Notes: generated by a model from the sequence alone, not told the origin. Positions 32,998 through 41,809 are shown, counted from the first letter of the stretch. The stretch is 45,858 bases of DNA from Bacteroidota bacterium (GCA_018222965.1 JAAEZH010000019.1:1-45858); one strand, 5' to 3'. Translations and numbers: made by a program.

Positions 32998-33001
32998 ACT
33001 A

Positions 33002-33046
33002 TAAATGTATGGACATCCAGTTACAGGCTATGGTGACAAAAGTTAC
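33002..33046 (-). promoter_or_regulatory. Crp/Fnr-type site and -7-like element
   Basis: GTGACAAAAGTTAC (33033-33046) is a Crp-type palindrome with one mismatched pair. On the minus strand TACATTTA (33009-33002) resembles TAnnTTTG with one mismatch. Centres are 34 bp apart, matching the other sites in this island. It serves the membrane peptide and DUF2892 genes. Confidence 0.5.
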
Positions 33047-33058
33047 ATTAGGAAAAAT

Positions 33059-33712
33059 TTACAGCTCGCCCTGAATTTCCAGCCAGCCCCTGTGCAGTTG
33101 CACCCTTCCCTGTCCTTCCAGTTGTTTTAGCAGTCGCGAGATCACTTCCCGGCTGGTATGCAGATCGTTGGCAATCTGTTGATGAGAAATTTCCAGTCGG
33201 GAAGAACCGTCATTTAATTGCTGCTGATTGCGCAAATAGCGAAGCAGGCGGGAATCCATTTGTTCAAAACATACACTGTCTATCACATCCAGCAATTCGG
33301 CAAAACGCACAGCAAAAGTATTGAGGATAAAAGCTTGCCAAAGGGGATAATTGCGATGCAATTCATTTGAAACCTCTGCAGGAAGTGCAATGAGCCTGGT
33401 GCCCTTTTTGGCTGTGGCACGAATCTGGCTTTTACCTCTTTGCAGGCTGGAGTTTAAACTGTAGGCACAACTCTCACCCGGACGAATGTAATACAACAGC
33501 ACGCCTCTCCCCTCTTCGTCTTCACGTACTACCTTGACCAGGCCTTCTACGACGAGCGGGATCACTCTTACCTGATCTCCCACATCAATCAAAATCGTGT
33601 CTTCCTCCAATTCCAGCCAATTGGATTTTTCGGCAATGGAATCCAATAAGGCCTGGTTTTGAAGGCCTGAAAAATTGCGGCGCAGAATGCGAGTGGTTTG
33701 AAGGTTGTCCAT
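33059..33712 (-). CDS. Crp/Fnr family regulator 1
   Basis: A 217-aa regulator with a cyclic-nucleotide-binding-like domain (about 10-130) and a helix-turn-helix. The recognition helix reads SREVISRLL (187-195), placing Arg188, Glu189 and Arg193 as in E. coli CRP, where these residues read GTGA half sites. There is no Fnr iron-sulfur cysteine cluster at the N-terminus. A single Cys82 follows the segment YYIRPGE, matching Cys82 of regulator 2. It has its own promoter in 33713-33779, downstream of the terminator at 33780-33816. Confidence 0.9.
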   Translation of the reverse strand: MDNLQTTRILRRNFSGLQNQALLDSIAEKSNWLELEEDTILIDVGDQVRVIPLVVEGLVKVVREDEEGRGVLLYYIRPGESCAYSLNSSLQRGKSQIRATAKKGTRLIALPAEVSNELHRNYPLWQAFILNTFAVRFAELLDVIDSVCFEQMDSRLLRYLRNQQQLNDGSSRLEISHQQIANDLHTSREVISRLLKQLEGQGRVQLHRGWLEIQGEL

Positions 33713-33779
33713 CTGGAAGCATGCTTTGAGGGAAAATAATACTTTTCTCCCTTCCGGGAATGGCTATTCGTGTGGAGAC

Positions 33780-33816
33780 AAAAAAAGTGCCTGCCGGATT
33801 ATTCTCCGGCAGACAC
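33780..33816 (-). terminator. Rho-independent terminator after regulator 2
   Basis: GTGcCTGCCGGA (33787-33798) pairs with TCCGGCAGaCAC (33805-33816) around a 6-nt loop. On the minus strand seven T follow (33786-33780). Confidence 0.87.
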
Positions 33817-33890
33817 AAAACCCGCCAATTTGACCTAAAGCAAATTTTTGAATCGGCTCATTTCATTGCCGATAATTATTTCGTTCTTGT
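33780..33890 (-). ncRNA. Candidate Crp-controlled small RNA
   Basis: A Crp-type site (33927-33940), a -7-like element (33904-33897) and a strong terminator (33816-33780) enclose about 110 bases on the minus strand without a usable gene; the longest ATG frame is 8 codons. The spacing predicts a start near 33890. The alternative is that this is simply the 3' untranslated end of the regulator 2 transcript. Confidence 0.3.
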
Positions 33891-33896
33891 CTGTAA

Positions 33897-33940
33897 CAAA
33901 TATCTGAAGTACCGGACTGATCTTCAGTGATCGACATCAC
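33897..33940 (-). promoter_or_regulatory. Crp/Fnr-type site and -7-like element
   Basis: GTGATCGACATCAC (33927-33940) is perfectly symmetric in its 5-bp arms. On the minus strand GATATTTG (33904-33897) matches TAnnTTTG except at one base. Centres are 33 bp apart. It lies just after the regulator 2 stop codon and before a terminator, so it may drive a short RNA. Confidence 0.5.
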
Positions 33941-33954
33941 GCAGCGAAAAAAAA

Positions 33955-34602
33955 TCAGGCATTGATCAATTCGATTTGGTTTCTGCCCAGCTTTATAATG
34001 CCGGTTCTTTCAAGTTGCTTTAAGAGCCGTGAAACAGATTCTCTGGAAGCATTAAGATCCCGGGCAATATCCTGATGGGTGCATTCCAAAACAGCAGATC
34101 CGGAGACTTTCGATTTCTCCTCCAGGTAATTGAGCAATCGTTCATCCATTCGCAAAAAGGCAATGCTATCGATGGTTTGAAGCAATTCCATGATGCGGTG
34201 ATCATAGGCCATCATCACAAACTCTTTCCAGTTTCTGTATTTGGAAATCCATTCATCGACCTGCCTGACCGGGAGGGCCAGGATCATCGTATCTTCTTCA
34301 GCAATGGTCCTGATGATGCTTTTTTTCGCCGAAAGGCAACAAATAAAGGAAGCCGGGCAGGTATCTCCTTCCTTTAGGTAGTAGAGAAAAATCTCCCGGC
34401 CGGTTGAATCTTTGCGGAGTACTTTTATCGCTCCCTGCATCACAAGGGGAGCCAGCCGGATATAATCGCCGTAATCTAAAATGAGCTCCCCTGCTTTGAA
34501 ATAGCGTATTTTTCCATACTCGCTGAATTCCCGGAGCAGGGCTTTGTCAGTAATTTGTGGGAAGTGTTCCTTTACCCAGGAGTCGATAGTACTTTGGTCC
34601 AT
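33955..34602 (-). CDS. Crp/Fnr family regulator 2
   Basis: A 215-aa paralogue of regulator 1. The recognition helix SRESVSRLL (186-194) again has Arg187, Glu188 and Arg192 in the E. coli CRP arrangement that reads GTGA. The sensor domain contains a cysteine-rich loop, GDTCPASFICCLS (Cys82, Cys88, Cys89), in the position of regulator 1's single Cys82, so thiol or redox sensing is possible. Third gene behind two rhodaneses whose promoter has a Crp-type site, so it may control its own operon. A terminator follows. Confidence 0.9.
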   Translation of the reverse strand: MDQSTIDSWVKEHFPQITDKALLREFSEYGKIRYFKAGELILDYGDYIRLAPLVMQGAIKVLRKDSTGREIFLYYLKEGDTCPASFICCLSAKKSIIRTIAEEDTMILALPVRQVDEWISKYRNWKEFVMMAYDHRIMELLQTIDSIAFLRMDERLLNYLEEKSKVSGSAVLECTHQDIARDLNASRESVSRLLKQLERTGIIKLGRNQIELINA

Positions 34603-34688
34603 GGCTGTCAGGTCAAATTGTTAACGGATACCGAAAACGGGTTTTCAGTTTCCCTGTATGAGCCCATACAGCCGATCAGAATGGGTAA

Positions 34689-35087
34689 TTAGCGGCTGTT
34701 TTTATCAGAAAGGATCAAAGGCGCCTGCCCGATTTTTTCCTCCCAGGCATTTAAACCGCCGTCCAGGTTGATCACATTCTTAAAGCCGCTATTCTGCATG
34801 AGCGTGCAGGTGCGGAGACTGCGACGCCCCGACCTGCAATACACAAAATATGTTCCTCCTTCATCCAGCTTTTCCAGTTCATCCAGAAACTCGTATGACA
34901 AGTAGTCCAGATTTAGGGCTCCGGCCAGATATCCGGTATTAAATTCTTCCTTCCTGCGACAGTCGATCAACACAAAATCACGCTCCGATTCAATCGCCTT
35001 TTTAAAGGCCACCGGATCGTAATTTGTCAGCTTTTTCTTAAGCAACTCCCAACGGCTAATTCGACAATGGTCCTTATCATTTTCCAT
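34689..35087 (-). CDS. Single-domain rhodanese with N-terminal extension
   Basis: A 132-aa cytoplasmic sulfurtransferase. The rhodanese fold spans about 25-125, with VLIDCRRKEEFNTGYLAGALNLDY and an active-site loop YCRSGRRSL whose Cys accepts the sulfane sulfur. It would pass sulfur between persulfides, thiosulfate and protein acceptors. It starts 7 bp after the other rhodanese and precedes regulator 2. Confidence 0.9.
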   Translation of the reverse strand: MENDKDHCRISRWELLKKKLTNYDPVAFKKAIESERDFVLIDCRRKEEFNTGYLAGALNLDYLSYEFLDELEKLDEGGTYFVYCRSGRRSLRTCTLMQNSGFKNVINLDGGLNAWEEKIGQAPLILSDKNSR

Positions 35088-35094
35088 TGGAAAA

Positions 35095-35412
35095 TTATTT
35101 TTTGACCATTTGTGCTACTCGCTGCCAGGGGCCGCCATTGTATGCTTCAACTCCCAGTGCTTCCAATTTTCGAGCAGCAGCACCACTTCTGTTTCCGGAG
35201 GCACAACAGGTAATCACAGGTTTGTCGGTTTTTCGGAGTTTGCCAATATGTGCTCCCAGGTCAGATAATGGAATATTTACGGATCCTTTTACATGTCCCC
35301 GCTTAAACTCACCCGGAGTACGTACATCAATGATCTTCGGCTTTTTTTCGAGGATTTCTTCCCAGTTTGGTTGTTCTCCGCCACCGAATATTCTTTTCAA
35401 CAGGTTCATCAT
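35095..35412 (-). CDS. Single-domain rhodanese
   Basis: A 105-aa cytoplasmic sulfurtransferase using the ATG at 35412 (MMNLLKRIFGG); a TTG at 35421 is less likely. KIIDVRTPGEFKRGHVKGSVNIPL and the loop VITCCASGNRSGAAA define the active site, with a double Cys. The ending YNGGPWQRV is common in YgaP-type rhodaneses. It is first in its operon, behind a perfect Crp-type promoter. Confidence 0.9.
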   Translation of the reverse strand: MMNLLKRIFGGGEQPNWEEILEKKPKIIDVRTPGEFKRGHVKGSVNIPLSDLGAHIGKLRKTDKPVITCCASGNRSGAAARKLEALGVEAYNGGPWQRVAQMVKK

Positions 35413-35428
35413 GTTTTGCAATTTTCAA

Positions 35429-35474
35429 CAAAGGTAAAGCAGAATCAACGGATGATGTTGTGATGCAAATCACA
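35429..35474 (-). promoter_or_regulatory. Rhodanese operon promoter with Crp-type site
   Basis: TGTGATGCAAATCACA (35459-35474) is a perfect Crp consensus palindrome (TGTGA-N6-TCACA). On the minus strand TACCTTTG (35436-35429) is an exact TAnnTTTG -7 element. Centres are 34 bp apart, placing the site about 41 bp before the expected start, as for class II activation. The ATG is at 35412. Confidence 0.7.
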
Positions 35475-35478
35475 CACC

Positions 35479-37236
35479 TCATTTACCCTGTTTTTTTTCT
35501 GCATTGGTCTGAAGAGCAGCGTCCACCCACAAATCTTTTTTGTCACTTGCCTTATACGCCTGAACAGCCCTGTGTACGTTTAAAAACTGGCTGAGCTCTC
35601 CGATGTTCTCCATTAGTCCGCTTCGAAACAATCGGTCCCTAACGGGGCCTAAAACGCCACTGATGTAAAAGGTAATTCCTTCTTTGCGGATAGATTCCAC
35701 TACTTCTGTCAGCGCATCCATACCCGTACCATCGAGGTCGTAGATACTACTGGCATCCAACAAAACCATTTTTAAGTTTTTCCGATTGCGCACCCGGCGC
35801 ATAATGGCATCTTTAAAATAGTTGGCGTTCCCAAAAAAGAGGGGCGCATCAAAGCGAAGAATTAATATTTCTTCATCTTGCAATGCCTTCGGAAAGCGGG
35901 CAACATTTCGGTACTGGTTGGTGCCCGGGATCATTCCGAGGATGGCTACGTGAGGACGGGAACTTCTATACACCATCAATACGATCGATAATATTACACC
36001 GGCAAGCACTCCCTGTTCGACTCCCAACAGCAAGGTGACCAGAAAGGTAATGATCATCATAAAGAAGTCTGAACGATAAACCTTCCAGTAATGCAGGGCT
36101 GCTTTCCAATGAAACAACTTGCCTACTGCTACAAGGATAACCGATGCCAGTAAGGCATTAGGCAGGTAATAGAACAAGGGCGTCAGAAATGCCAATGTAA
36201 GCCCAATTAATACAGCGGTAATAATGCCCGAAAGCTGGCTTTTTGCTCCGGATTCATCATTAATGGCCGAACGGGTAAAACTGGCAGAAGTTGGAATTGC
36301 CTGAAAAAAGCTGCCAAAGATCTTGGATAATCCCAATGCGAGTAATTCCTGATTTGGACGAATCGTATGGTCTCTGTGTTTGCTTTCCAAAAACTTGGCA
36401 ATACTTATTGACTCCATAATACCGATCAGCGTAACGGTAAACACGGTAGGCATTATCGCCTGAATCTGCTCCATAGTAGCCCTGGGAAAAAGAAACCCCG
36501 GCAGGCCTTTGGGAACTTCTCCAACTATGCTTACACCGGCTTGATCCAGTCGGAATATCCGAACAACCAGTATGCCAATGATCATCGCAATCAAAGCCGA
36601 GGGCAAACGCTTGTTTATTCGCGAAAGCAAAAGAATCAGGAAAATCCCTCCCGCACCAATCGCAAAGGTGATCCAGTGTATTTCATCCAAATGTGCCCAA
36701 ATATACTGCAGCTTGGCACTGGGATGAGGCAGACCCGGCTCCATGTAGATTCCAAACAGATCTTTGAGCTGACTGATTAGTATTATGACTGCCGCAGCTG
36801 AAATAAACCCGAGAACGACCGGTTGAGATAAGAAATTGACTAAAAAACCCAATCGAAGAAAACTCAGGATAATTTTCAAAATCCCAATCAGTAATCCGGT
36901 AAGCAATACAAGCTGGACATATTCTTGCGAGAAGGGTTCTGCTACCTGACTGATACCGGCTAAAATAAGCAGGGAGGATACCGCAACCGGTCCCAGTGAT
37001 AAGCGAATGGAAGATCCAAAAAACGCATAAATAACCAAAGGAATCACCCCCCCGTATAGTCCATAAATGGGAGGCATTCCGGCCAGCATGGCATAAGCCA
37101 TTCCCTGAGGTACCAACATCACCCCTACAGTCAATCCTGCGATCAGGTCTGCGCGAAAGGATTTCCAGGTTTGCTTTGGCAACCAATCCAGTATCGGTAC
37201 AAAAGACTTAAAATTCAGCAGTACTCCATTTTGCAA
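35479..37236 (-). CDS. SulP family anion transporter with STAS domain
   Basis: A 585-aa inner-membrane transporter. The N-terminal ~430 residues hold the SulP helices, with the signature LIAGLTVGVMLVPQGMAYAMLAGMPPIYGLY (about 30-60). The C-terminal STAS domain (about 450-560) includes ILRFDAPLFFGNANYF and VLLDASSIYDLDGTGMDAL. Family members carry sulfate or other anions such as bicarbonate. Within a sulfide-oxidation island, sulfate movement is the natural inference. The only start codon near the N-terminus is a TTG at 37236, preceded by a GGAGAAGG stretch that could act as a ribosome site; the next Met is within the first helix. Confidence 0.9.
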   Translation of the reverse strand: MQNGVLLNFKSFVPILDWLPKQTWKSFRADLIAGLTVGVMLVPQGMAYAMLAGMPPIYGLYGGVIPLVIYAFFGSSIRLSLGPVAVSSLLILAGISQVAEPFSQEYVQLVLLTGLLIGILKIILSFLRLGFLVNFLSQPVVLGFISAAAVIILISQLKDLFGIYMEPGLPHPSAKLQYIWAHLDEIHWITFAIGAGGIFLILLLSRINKRLPSALIAMIIGILVVRIFRLDQAGVSIVGEVPKGLPGFLFPRATMEQIQAIMPTVFTVTLIGIMESISIAKFLESKHRDHTIRPNQELLALGLSKIFGSFFQAIPTSASFTRSAINDESGAKSQLSGIITAVLIGLTLAFLTPLFYYLPNALLASVILVAVGKLFHWKAALHYWKVYRSDFFMMIITFLVTLLLGVEQGVLAGVILSIVLMVYRSSRPHVAILGMIPGTNQYRNVARFPKALQDEEILILRFDAPLFFGNANYFKDAIMRRVRNRKNLKMVLLDASSIYDLDGTGMDALTEVVESIRKEGITFYISGVLGPVRDRLFRSGLMENIGELSQFLNVHRAVQAYKASDKKDLWVDAALQTNAEKKQGK

Positions 37237-37305
37237 AACCCATCCTTCTCCCCAGGGCGAAGGACAGGTTTAATTTATTCAATCAATTAAATATCGTTGT
37301 GGCGA

Positions 37306-40185
37306 CTATTCCTCTTTTTCACTACCCTCCTTTTTATTAAGATAATAAGTTTCCTCTGCCGGACGAATTGGTCGTTTAAACCATAGCGGTCTTCTCAATC
37401 CGTCGGGACCGGGAGCCGGGCGTGTCATAGCCAGCCATTCTTTATAATTTTCGAAGGACTTATTGGTATCCACAAATATATCGCCATAAGATTCATTCGG
37501 TCCCGGTTTTTCAATCCGTACCCGCTGATGCCAGCAGTGCATACCACTGATTGGATCCGGATGAACCGCATGGGTAATATTTTGATGTACACCGCCATCC
37601 GACCAGAATATCCGCTTACTGTCGGGATCTTTGCTCTCAAAGGGGCTGATCCCTGCCAGGGTTTTCATCTTCCAGCCACCGTTTCCATCATTGGAGATGC
37701 CCACGGTATTTGTTGCCCAGCGGTTACCGGTTTTGTCTTGCGGACGGCGCCAGCGTCCCAGGTGATGGGAGCAGGCAATCACACCTGGTTTCATTCCCTG
37801 TGTAACCCATACTTTATCGATAAAATAACCGATATCTGTATTGAGTTTCACCAGATCTCCGGTTTTGAATCCGAAGCGACTGGCATCGTCGGGATGCATC
37901 CAGATCGGATTTCGGTTAGAGATTTCCGTGAGCCATTTGGCGTTTCCGGAGCGGGAGTGAATCAGTGTTGGAAGCCGGAAAGTTGGAACCAGGCAATATT
38001 CGCCTTTTTCCGAATCCAGTTTTTCGGGATGGATGTGACTCTTGATGTAGGTTGGAATTCTGTATTCCGGCCAGCCCCAGTCGACCATGGTTTGCGAGTA
38101 AAACTCGTTTTTCCGGCTTGGAGTCGGGAACCCGGTACAGGCTTTTCCATCGATCATTACACCGATAGCCTTTCCGTCCTTCAGGATGGTGTTGGTCTTT
38201 TCATCGACCGTTGATCCTTCCAATTTTTCGGGACTCAATTCGTGGAGGTGCTTTTGATAGCTGTGTTTCTCCACTTCGAAAGCTCCGTATTTGCGCATAT
38301 AATCCAGCTCGCTAAGTCCTTCTGCTTTTGCCGCTTCCGGCAAGCCTTTGGTATGCTCAAAAATATACTGATAATATTCGTCAATCGTAATCTTCTCTCC
38401 TTTTCGGTAGGGAGACAGGAAGTGTTTTCGGATTCCGAGACTGCCGTCGGGGTCCATGCGCCAGCTGAGTTCGATCCAGAACTCGTCTTCTTCCCAGACT
38501 TCGCCCGGATTCACTTCATAGGTAAATTCTACATGCTTACCGGCGCGGCGCGCAGCTTCCCGCAAGACAGGCTGCCGGAAAGCAATCCACATACCGGAGT
38601 GTGTGGCATAGCTGTTTAGGTCATGCCTTTCGGCGGAATGGCCCATGGGCAGAACGTAGTCTGCAAAAAATGCCGTTTCATTCCAGGTGGGGGTTAGCGC
38701 CACGTGCATGCCCACTTTTTCTTCATCCATTAAAGCTTCCATCCAGGAGAAGCCGTCGGGATACGTCCAGACCGGATTAAACACCCGGGTAAAATACACA
38801 TCCATCTTGCCTCTGCCCTCTTTCAGGAAATGCGGCAAGAGGAAACTCATTTCAAAGAATGCCAGCGGATATTCATTGGGGAAGTGCAACTCATTCCAGA
38901 ACTTCTGGGCAGGAGGCACATCGAAAAACTTCGGTTTAAACTTATTCCAGCTATTGGGAGAAGTACCGCCTTTGGTACCCACACTTCCGGTCAAAACATT
39001 CAGGAAGTGCAAACCCCGACTAACACACCAGCCTCCGAGATTTCCGGAAGCGGCACTGCGCCAGTTGTGTGTGGCAAATCGCTCTCCGGCGTCCCCGATC
39101 TGTCGGGCCACCTCTACAATCTTATCGGCCGGAACTCCCGATTCCTGCTCGGCAAACCCGGGAGTATATTCGGCGTAAGCCTCCCGCATTTTCAGGATAT
39201 AATTCTCAAAGGTCACTTCCGTATCCGGATGGTCTTTTTCTAAAAAATCGTGCCAGTTGGTCCAGTTTTCGAGAAACGGACGATTGTACAATCCTTCATC
39301 CAAAATCACTTTGGCCATAGCCAGCAAGACAGCTGCTTCAGAGCCCGGATATGTGGGCAGCCAGTAATCCGACATGCTCGCCGTATTGGACAGGCGGGGA
39401 TCCATGGTAGCCAGTTTAGCTCCTTTCATCTTGGCTTCGATGATGCGCTGTGCGTGTGGATTGAAATAGTGTCCGCTCTCCAGGTGGGCTGAAATAAGGA
39501 GTATGAACCGGGCATTGGCGTGATCGGGTGACGGACGGTCATACCCATACCAAAGGTTATACCCGAAGCGCGCTCCGGAAGAGCAGATATTGGTGTGGCT
39601 GTTGTGGCCGTCAACGCCCCATGCCTGAAGCACCCGGTTGGCATAACCTTCATGTCCGGGACGTCCTACGTGGTAGGCCACTTCATTGTTTCGGCCTTCA
39701 CTAATCGCTTTGTTGATGCGGCCGGAAATATCATTGAGTGCCTCTTCCCAGCTAACGCGCTCCCATTTGCCTTCTCCTCGTTTGCCCACGCGCTTGAGCG
39801 GGTACAAAATCCGATCGGGATCTGTAATCTGATTGATCGTGGCAGGCCCTTTGGCACAATTGCGGCCGCGACTACCCGGATGATAGGGGTTGCCTTCAAA
39901 TTTCCGAATATTGCCGGATTCTTTGTCGACGTAGGCCGTTAAGCCACAAGCACTTTCGCAATTGAAACAGGTTGTGGGAACAATGGAATAGGCTTTTTTT
40001 ACCTTTTTAGGGTGTTCTTTGGCCTCGTATTCCTCCCAGTGATCCCAGGATTCCGGTGGTGGAAATTTGGTCAAATCACCAGGTTCGGTCAGTCGGGGAA
40101 CATTGGGTTCCCGGTTTTCGTGTAGATTGGGGATCAGCTTTAATTTTTCAGCGATCCGTTCTATAATGGAATGTTTCTTAGTCAT
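37306..40185 (-). CDS. soeA: SoeA-like molybdopterin oxidoreductase (sulfite:quinone oxidoreductase catalytic subunit)
   Basis: A 959-aa molybdo-bis-guanine-dinucleotide enzyme of the DMSO-reductase family. A [4Fe-4S] site is visible as Cys73, Cys76, Cys80 and Cys110 (CFNCESAC...NCAKG). The candidate molybdenum ligand is the Cys in NICSSGARFGY. There is no twin-arginine signal, so it is cytoplasmic, which suits SoeA (about 960 aa in Allochromatium) rather than exported Psr or Ttr enzymes. It would oxidise sulfite to sulfate. The iron-sulfur/anchor partner lies 4 bp upstream. The assignment over other family members relies on length, missing signal and the sulfur context. Confidence 0.75.
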   Translation of the reverse strand: MTKKHSIIERIAEKLKLIPNLHENREPNVPRLTEPGDLTKFPPPESWDHWEEYEAKEHPKKVKKAYSIVPTTCFNCESACGLTAYVDKESGNIRKFEGNPYHPGSRGRNCAKGPATINQITDPDRILYPLKRVGKRGEGKWERVSWEEALNDISGRINKAISEGRNNEVAYHVGRPGHEGYANRVLQAWGVDGHNSHTNICSSGARFGYNLWYGYDRPSPDHANARFILLISAHLESGHYFNPHAQRIIEAKMKGAKLATMDPRLSNTASMSDYWLPTYPGSEAAVLLAMAKVILDEGLYNRPFLENWTNWHDFLEKDHPDTEVTFENYILKMREAYAEYTPGFAEQESGVPADKIVEVARQIGDAGERFATHNWRSAASGNLGGWCVSRGLHFLNVLTGSVGTKGGTSPNSWNKFKPKFFDVPPAQKFWNELHFPNEYPLAFFEMSFLLPHFLKEGRGKMDVYFTRVFNPVWTYPDGFSWMEALMDEEKVGMHVALTPTWNETAFFADYVLPMGHSAERHDLNSYATHSGMWIAFRQPVLREAARRAGKHVEFTYEVNPGEVWEEDEFWIELSWRMDPDGSLGIRKHFLSPYRKGEKITIDEYYQYIFEHTKGLPEAAKAEGLSELDYMRKYGAFEVEKHSYQKHLHELSPEKLEGSTVDEKTNTILKDGKAIGVMIDGKACTGFPTPSRKNEFYSQTMVDWGWPEYRIPTYIKSHIHPEKLDSEKGEYCLVPTFRLPTLIHSRSGNAKWLTEISNRNPIWMHPDDASRFGFKTGDLVKLNTDIGYFIDKVWVTQGMKPGVIACSHHLGRWRRPQDKTGNRWATNTVGISNDGNGGWKMKTLAGISPFESKDPDSKRIFWSDGGVHQNITHAVHPDPISGMHCWHQRVRIEKPGPNESYGDIFVDTNKSFENYKEWLAMTRPAPGPDGLRRPLWFKRPIRPAEETYYLNKKEGSEKEE

Positions 40186-40189
40186 GACA

Positions 40190-41809
40190 TTAGCTTAAAG
40201 GAATCCGCTGAGGTGCTTCCACCCAGATTTTTTCCGTGAAATAAATACCTGCCAGTACGAGTACGCCGGCAAGAGCAGCGATCAGTACATTTGCGCCGGA
40301 GATCAGCATAGCGATCGGGATCAGATTACCCAGGGAAATGGCTCCCAGGTAGAACATATTCCGGTAGCGGCCTTTAGTGATCATTTTTACCACCGTTTTG
40401 GCATCCTCTGTTGGATGGGTAATGGTAAGCTCCGTAAGCATGGTTAGCAGGTTGACTCCGATAGAAGCAAGCAAGGTGTTTTTGAGGAAAGGTTGCCATT
40501 CAGCCAGGCCTTCCACGAAAGTGCTAAGTATCAAAAATACTGCTGCACCTGCCATAAAACTGTGCACCAACATATGGATCGCCAGTGTCGGACTTTGCCA
40601 GAAGTCCCGCCCTTTCGCTTGCGCGAATAAGAAAGCCGTGTATACCGCAACAATAACCCCCACAATGGCTGTGAGCCAGTGGAGTCCGGGTATCTTCCAG
40701 CCAAAGAAAAGCGAAGCACCCAACAAGGCTATCAATCCACCATAAAGTGTAATGGAATAGCCGCCTTTTACGAGCCAGGATTTCCACTGTGGTCGAAGCA
40801 ACACGTAGGCAAATCGTTTTGGCTGATCCAGGTCTTTAACCAAAAGCAGTCCGGTCAGCATAAGGAATCCGAGGGCCAGGCCATAACTCCACCAGCTGAT
40901 GGCATCATTGGCAGCTTTCAGGCCAAACAAGCTGGCCATAAAAGGCACCAGAAATGCTCCGGCTGAGATGGCTTTGGTCCAGACATAACCCGAAACTTCC
41001 CATCCCCAGAGGATCCCCTTATCGGGTGTATCGTAGATACGGCGGGCTTTGCCTTTCATGAGCACCTCCACTGACTTTTCAGAACCATTTTGGGCCAGTT
41101 GTCCGGCAGTGGTTGTGCTGTTTTCCATTTCCAGGAGAGCGCTTACTACATCTCCATTGCTAAAAGCCATTTTTTCGGCTTCTTTGGCAAAGTGTCCAAC
41201 GCCTCTTGATTGTGAATTCCAGTAGTATTCGCCTGTTTTATCAGTAGCTGTCGGATTTAAAGAAGATTCATCCGCATCGATATAGAAAAGATTTGGGTTG
41301 GTTCCTTTTTCCGCTTTCCGGACTTTCACCTGCTGTCGAGCCAGCAGTTGTGAAATCTCGGTATCGGGATTGTCCATGTCACCGGAGATGATGGCATGTT
41401 CCGGACAGACATTTACACAGGCTGGTTCCAAACCGATATCGATTCGGTGGGCACAATAATTACATTTAGCAGCTGTGTGGGAGTTTGGATCGATGTAGAG
41501 TGCATCGTATGGGCAGGCCTGCATACAGGATTTACAGCCAATGCAACGATCGTTATCGAAATCTACGATCCCGTCGTCGCGAAAGAATAGAGCTTCTACC
41601 GGGCAAATCTCCACACAGGGAGCATCGGTACAATGGTTGCACCGCATGACCGAGAACAGCCTTCGGGTATTGGGAAACTCGCCTTTTTCGACTTGTTTCA
41701 CCCAGGTCCTGTTGACCCCAACCGGAACATCGTGCTCCGATTTGCAGGCTGTTGTACAGGCATGACAACCGATACATTTTCGGTTGTCTATTACAAATCC
41801 GTATTTCAT
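40190..41809 (-). CDS. Fused SoeB-SoeC-like ferredoxin/NrfD membrane anchor
   Basis: A 539-aa fusion. Residues 1-190 are a four-cluster ferredoxin subunit: Cys12-x2-Cys15-x2-Cys18-x3-Cys22, then CNHCTDAPCVEICP, CIGCKSCMQACP and CNYCAHR with CVNVCP. After a ~90-residue linker, residues 280-539 form eight or so helices of the NrfD/DmsC anchor type. It would carry electrons from the molybdenum subunit to membrane quinone. In Allochromatium SoeB and SoeC are separate proteins, so the fusion is notable. It is placed 4 bp before soeA. Confidence 0.85.
   Translation of the reverse strand: MKYGFVIDNRKCIGCHACTTACKSEHDVPVGVNRTWVKQVEKGEFPNTRRLFSVMRCNHCTDAPCVEICPVEALFFRDDGIVDFDNDRCIGCKSCMQACPYDALYIDPNSHTAAKCNYCAHRIDIGLEPACVNVCPEHAIISGDMDNPDTEISQLLARQQVKVRKAEKGTNPNLFYIDADESSLNPTATDKTGEYYWNSQSRGVGHFAKEAEKMAFSNGDVVSALLEMENSTTTAGQLAQNGSEKSVEVLMKGKARRIYDTPDKGILWGWEVSGYVWTKAISAGAFLVPFMASLFGLKAANDAISWWSYGLALGFLMLTGLLLVKDLDQPKRFAYVLLRPQWKSWLVKGGYSITLYGGLIALLGASLFFGWKIPGLHWLTAIVGVIVAVYTAFLFAQAKGRDFWQSPTLAIHMLVHSFMAGAAVFLILSTFVEGLAEWQPFLKNTLLASIGVNLLTMLTELTITHPTEDAKTVVKMITKGRYRNMFYLGAISLGNLIPIAMLISGANVLIAALAGVLVLAGIYFTEKIWVEAPQRIPLS

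Noticed and set aside
37306-40185. Molybdoenzyme as exported polysulfide or tetrathionate reductase
   Set aside because: The N-terminus has no twin-arginine signal and the neighbours are oxidative sulfur genes; a SoeA role fits better.
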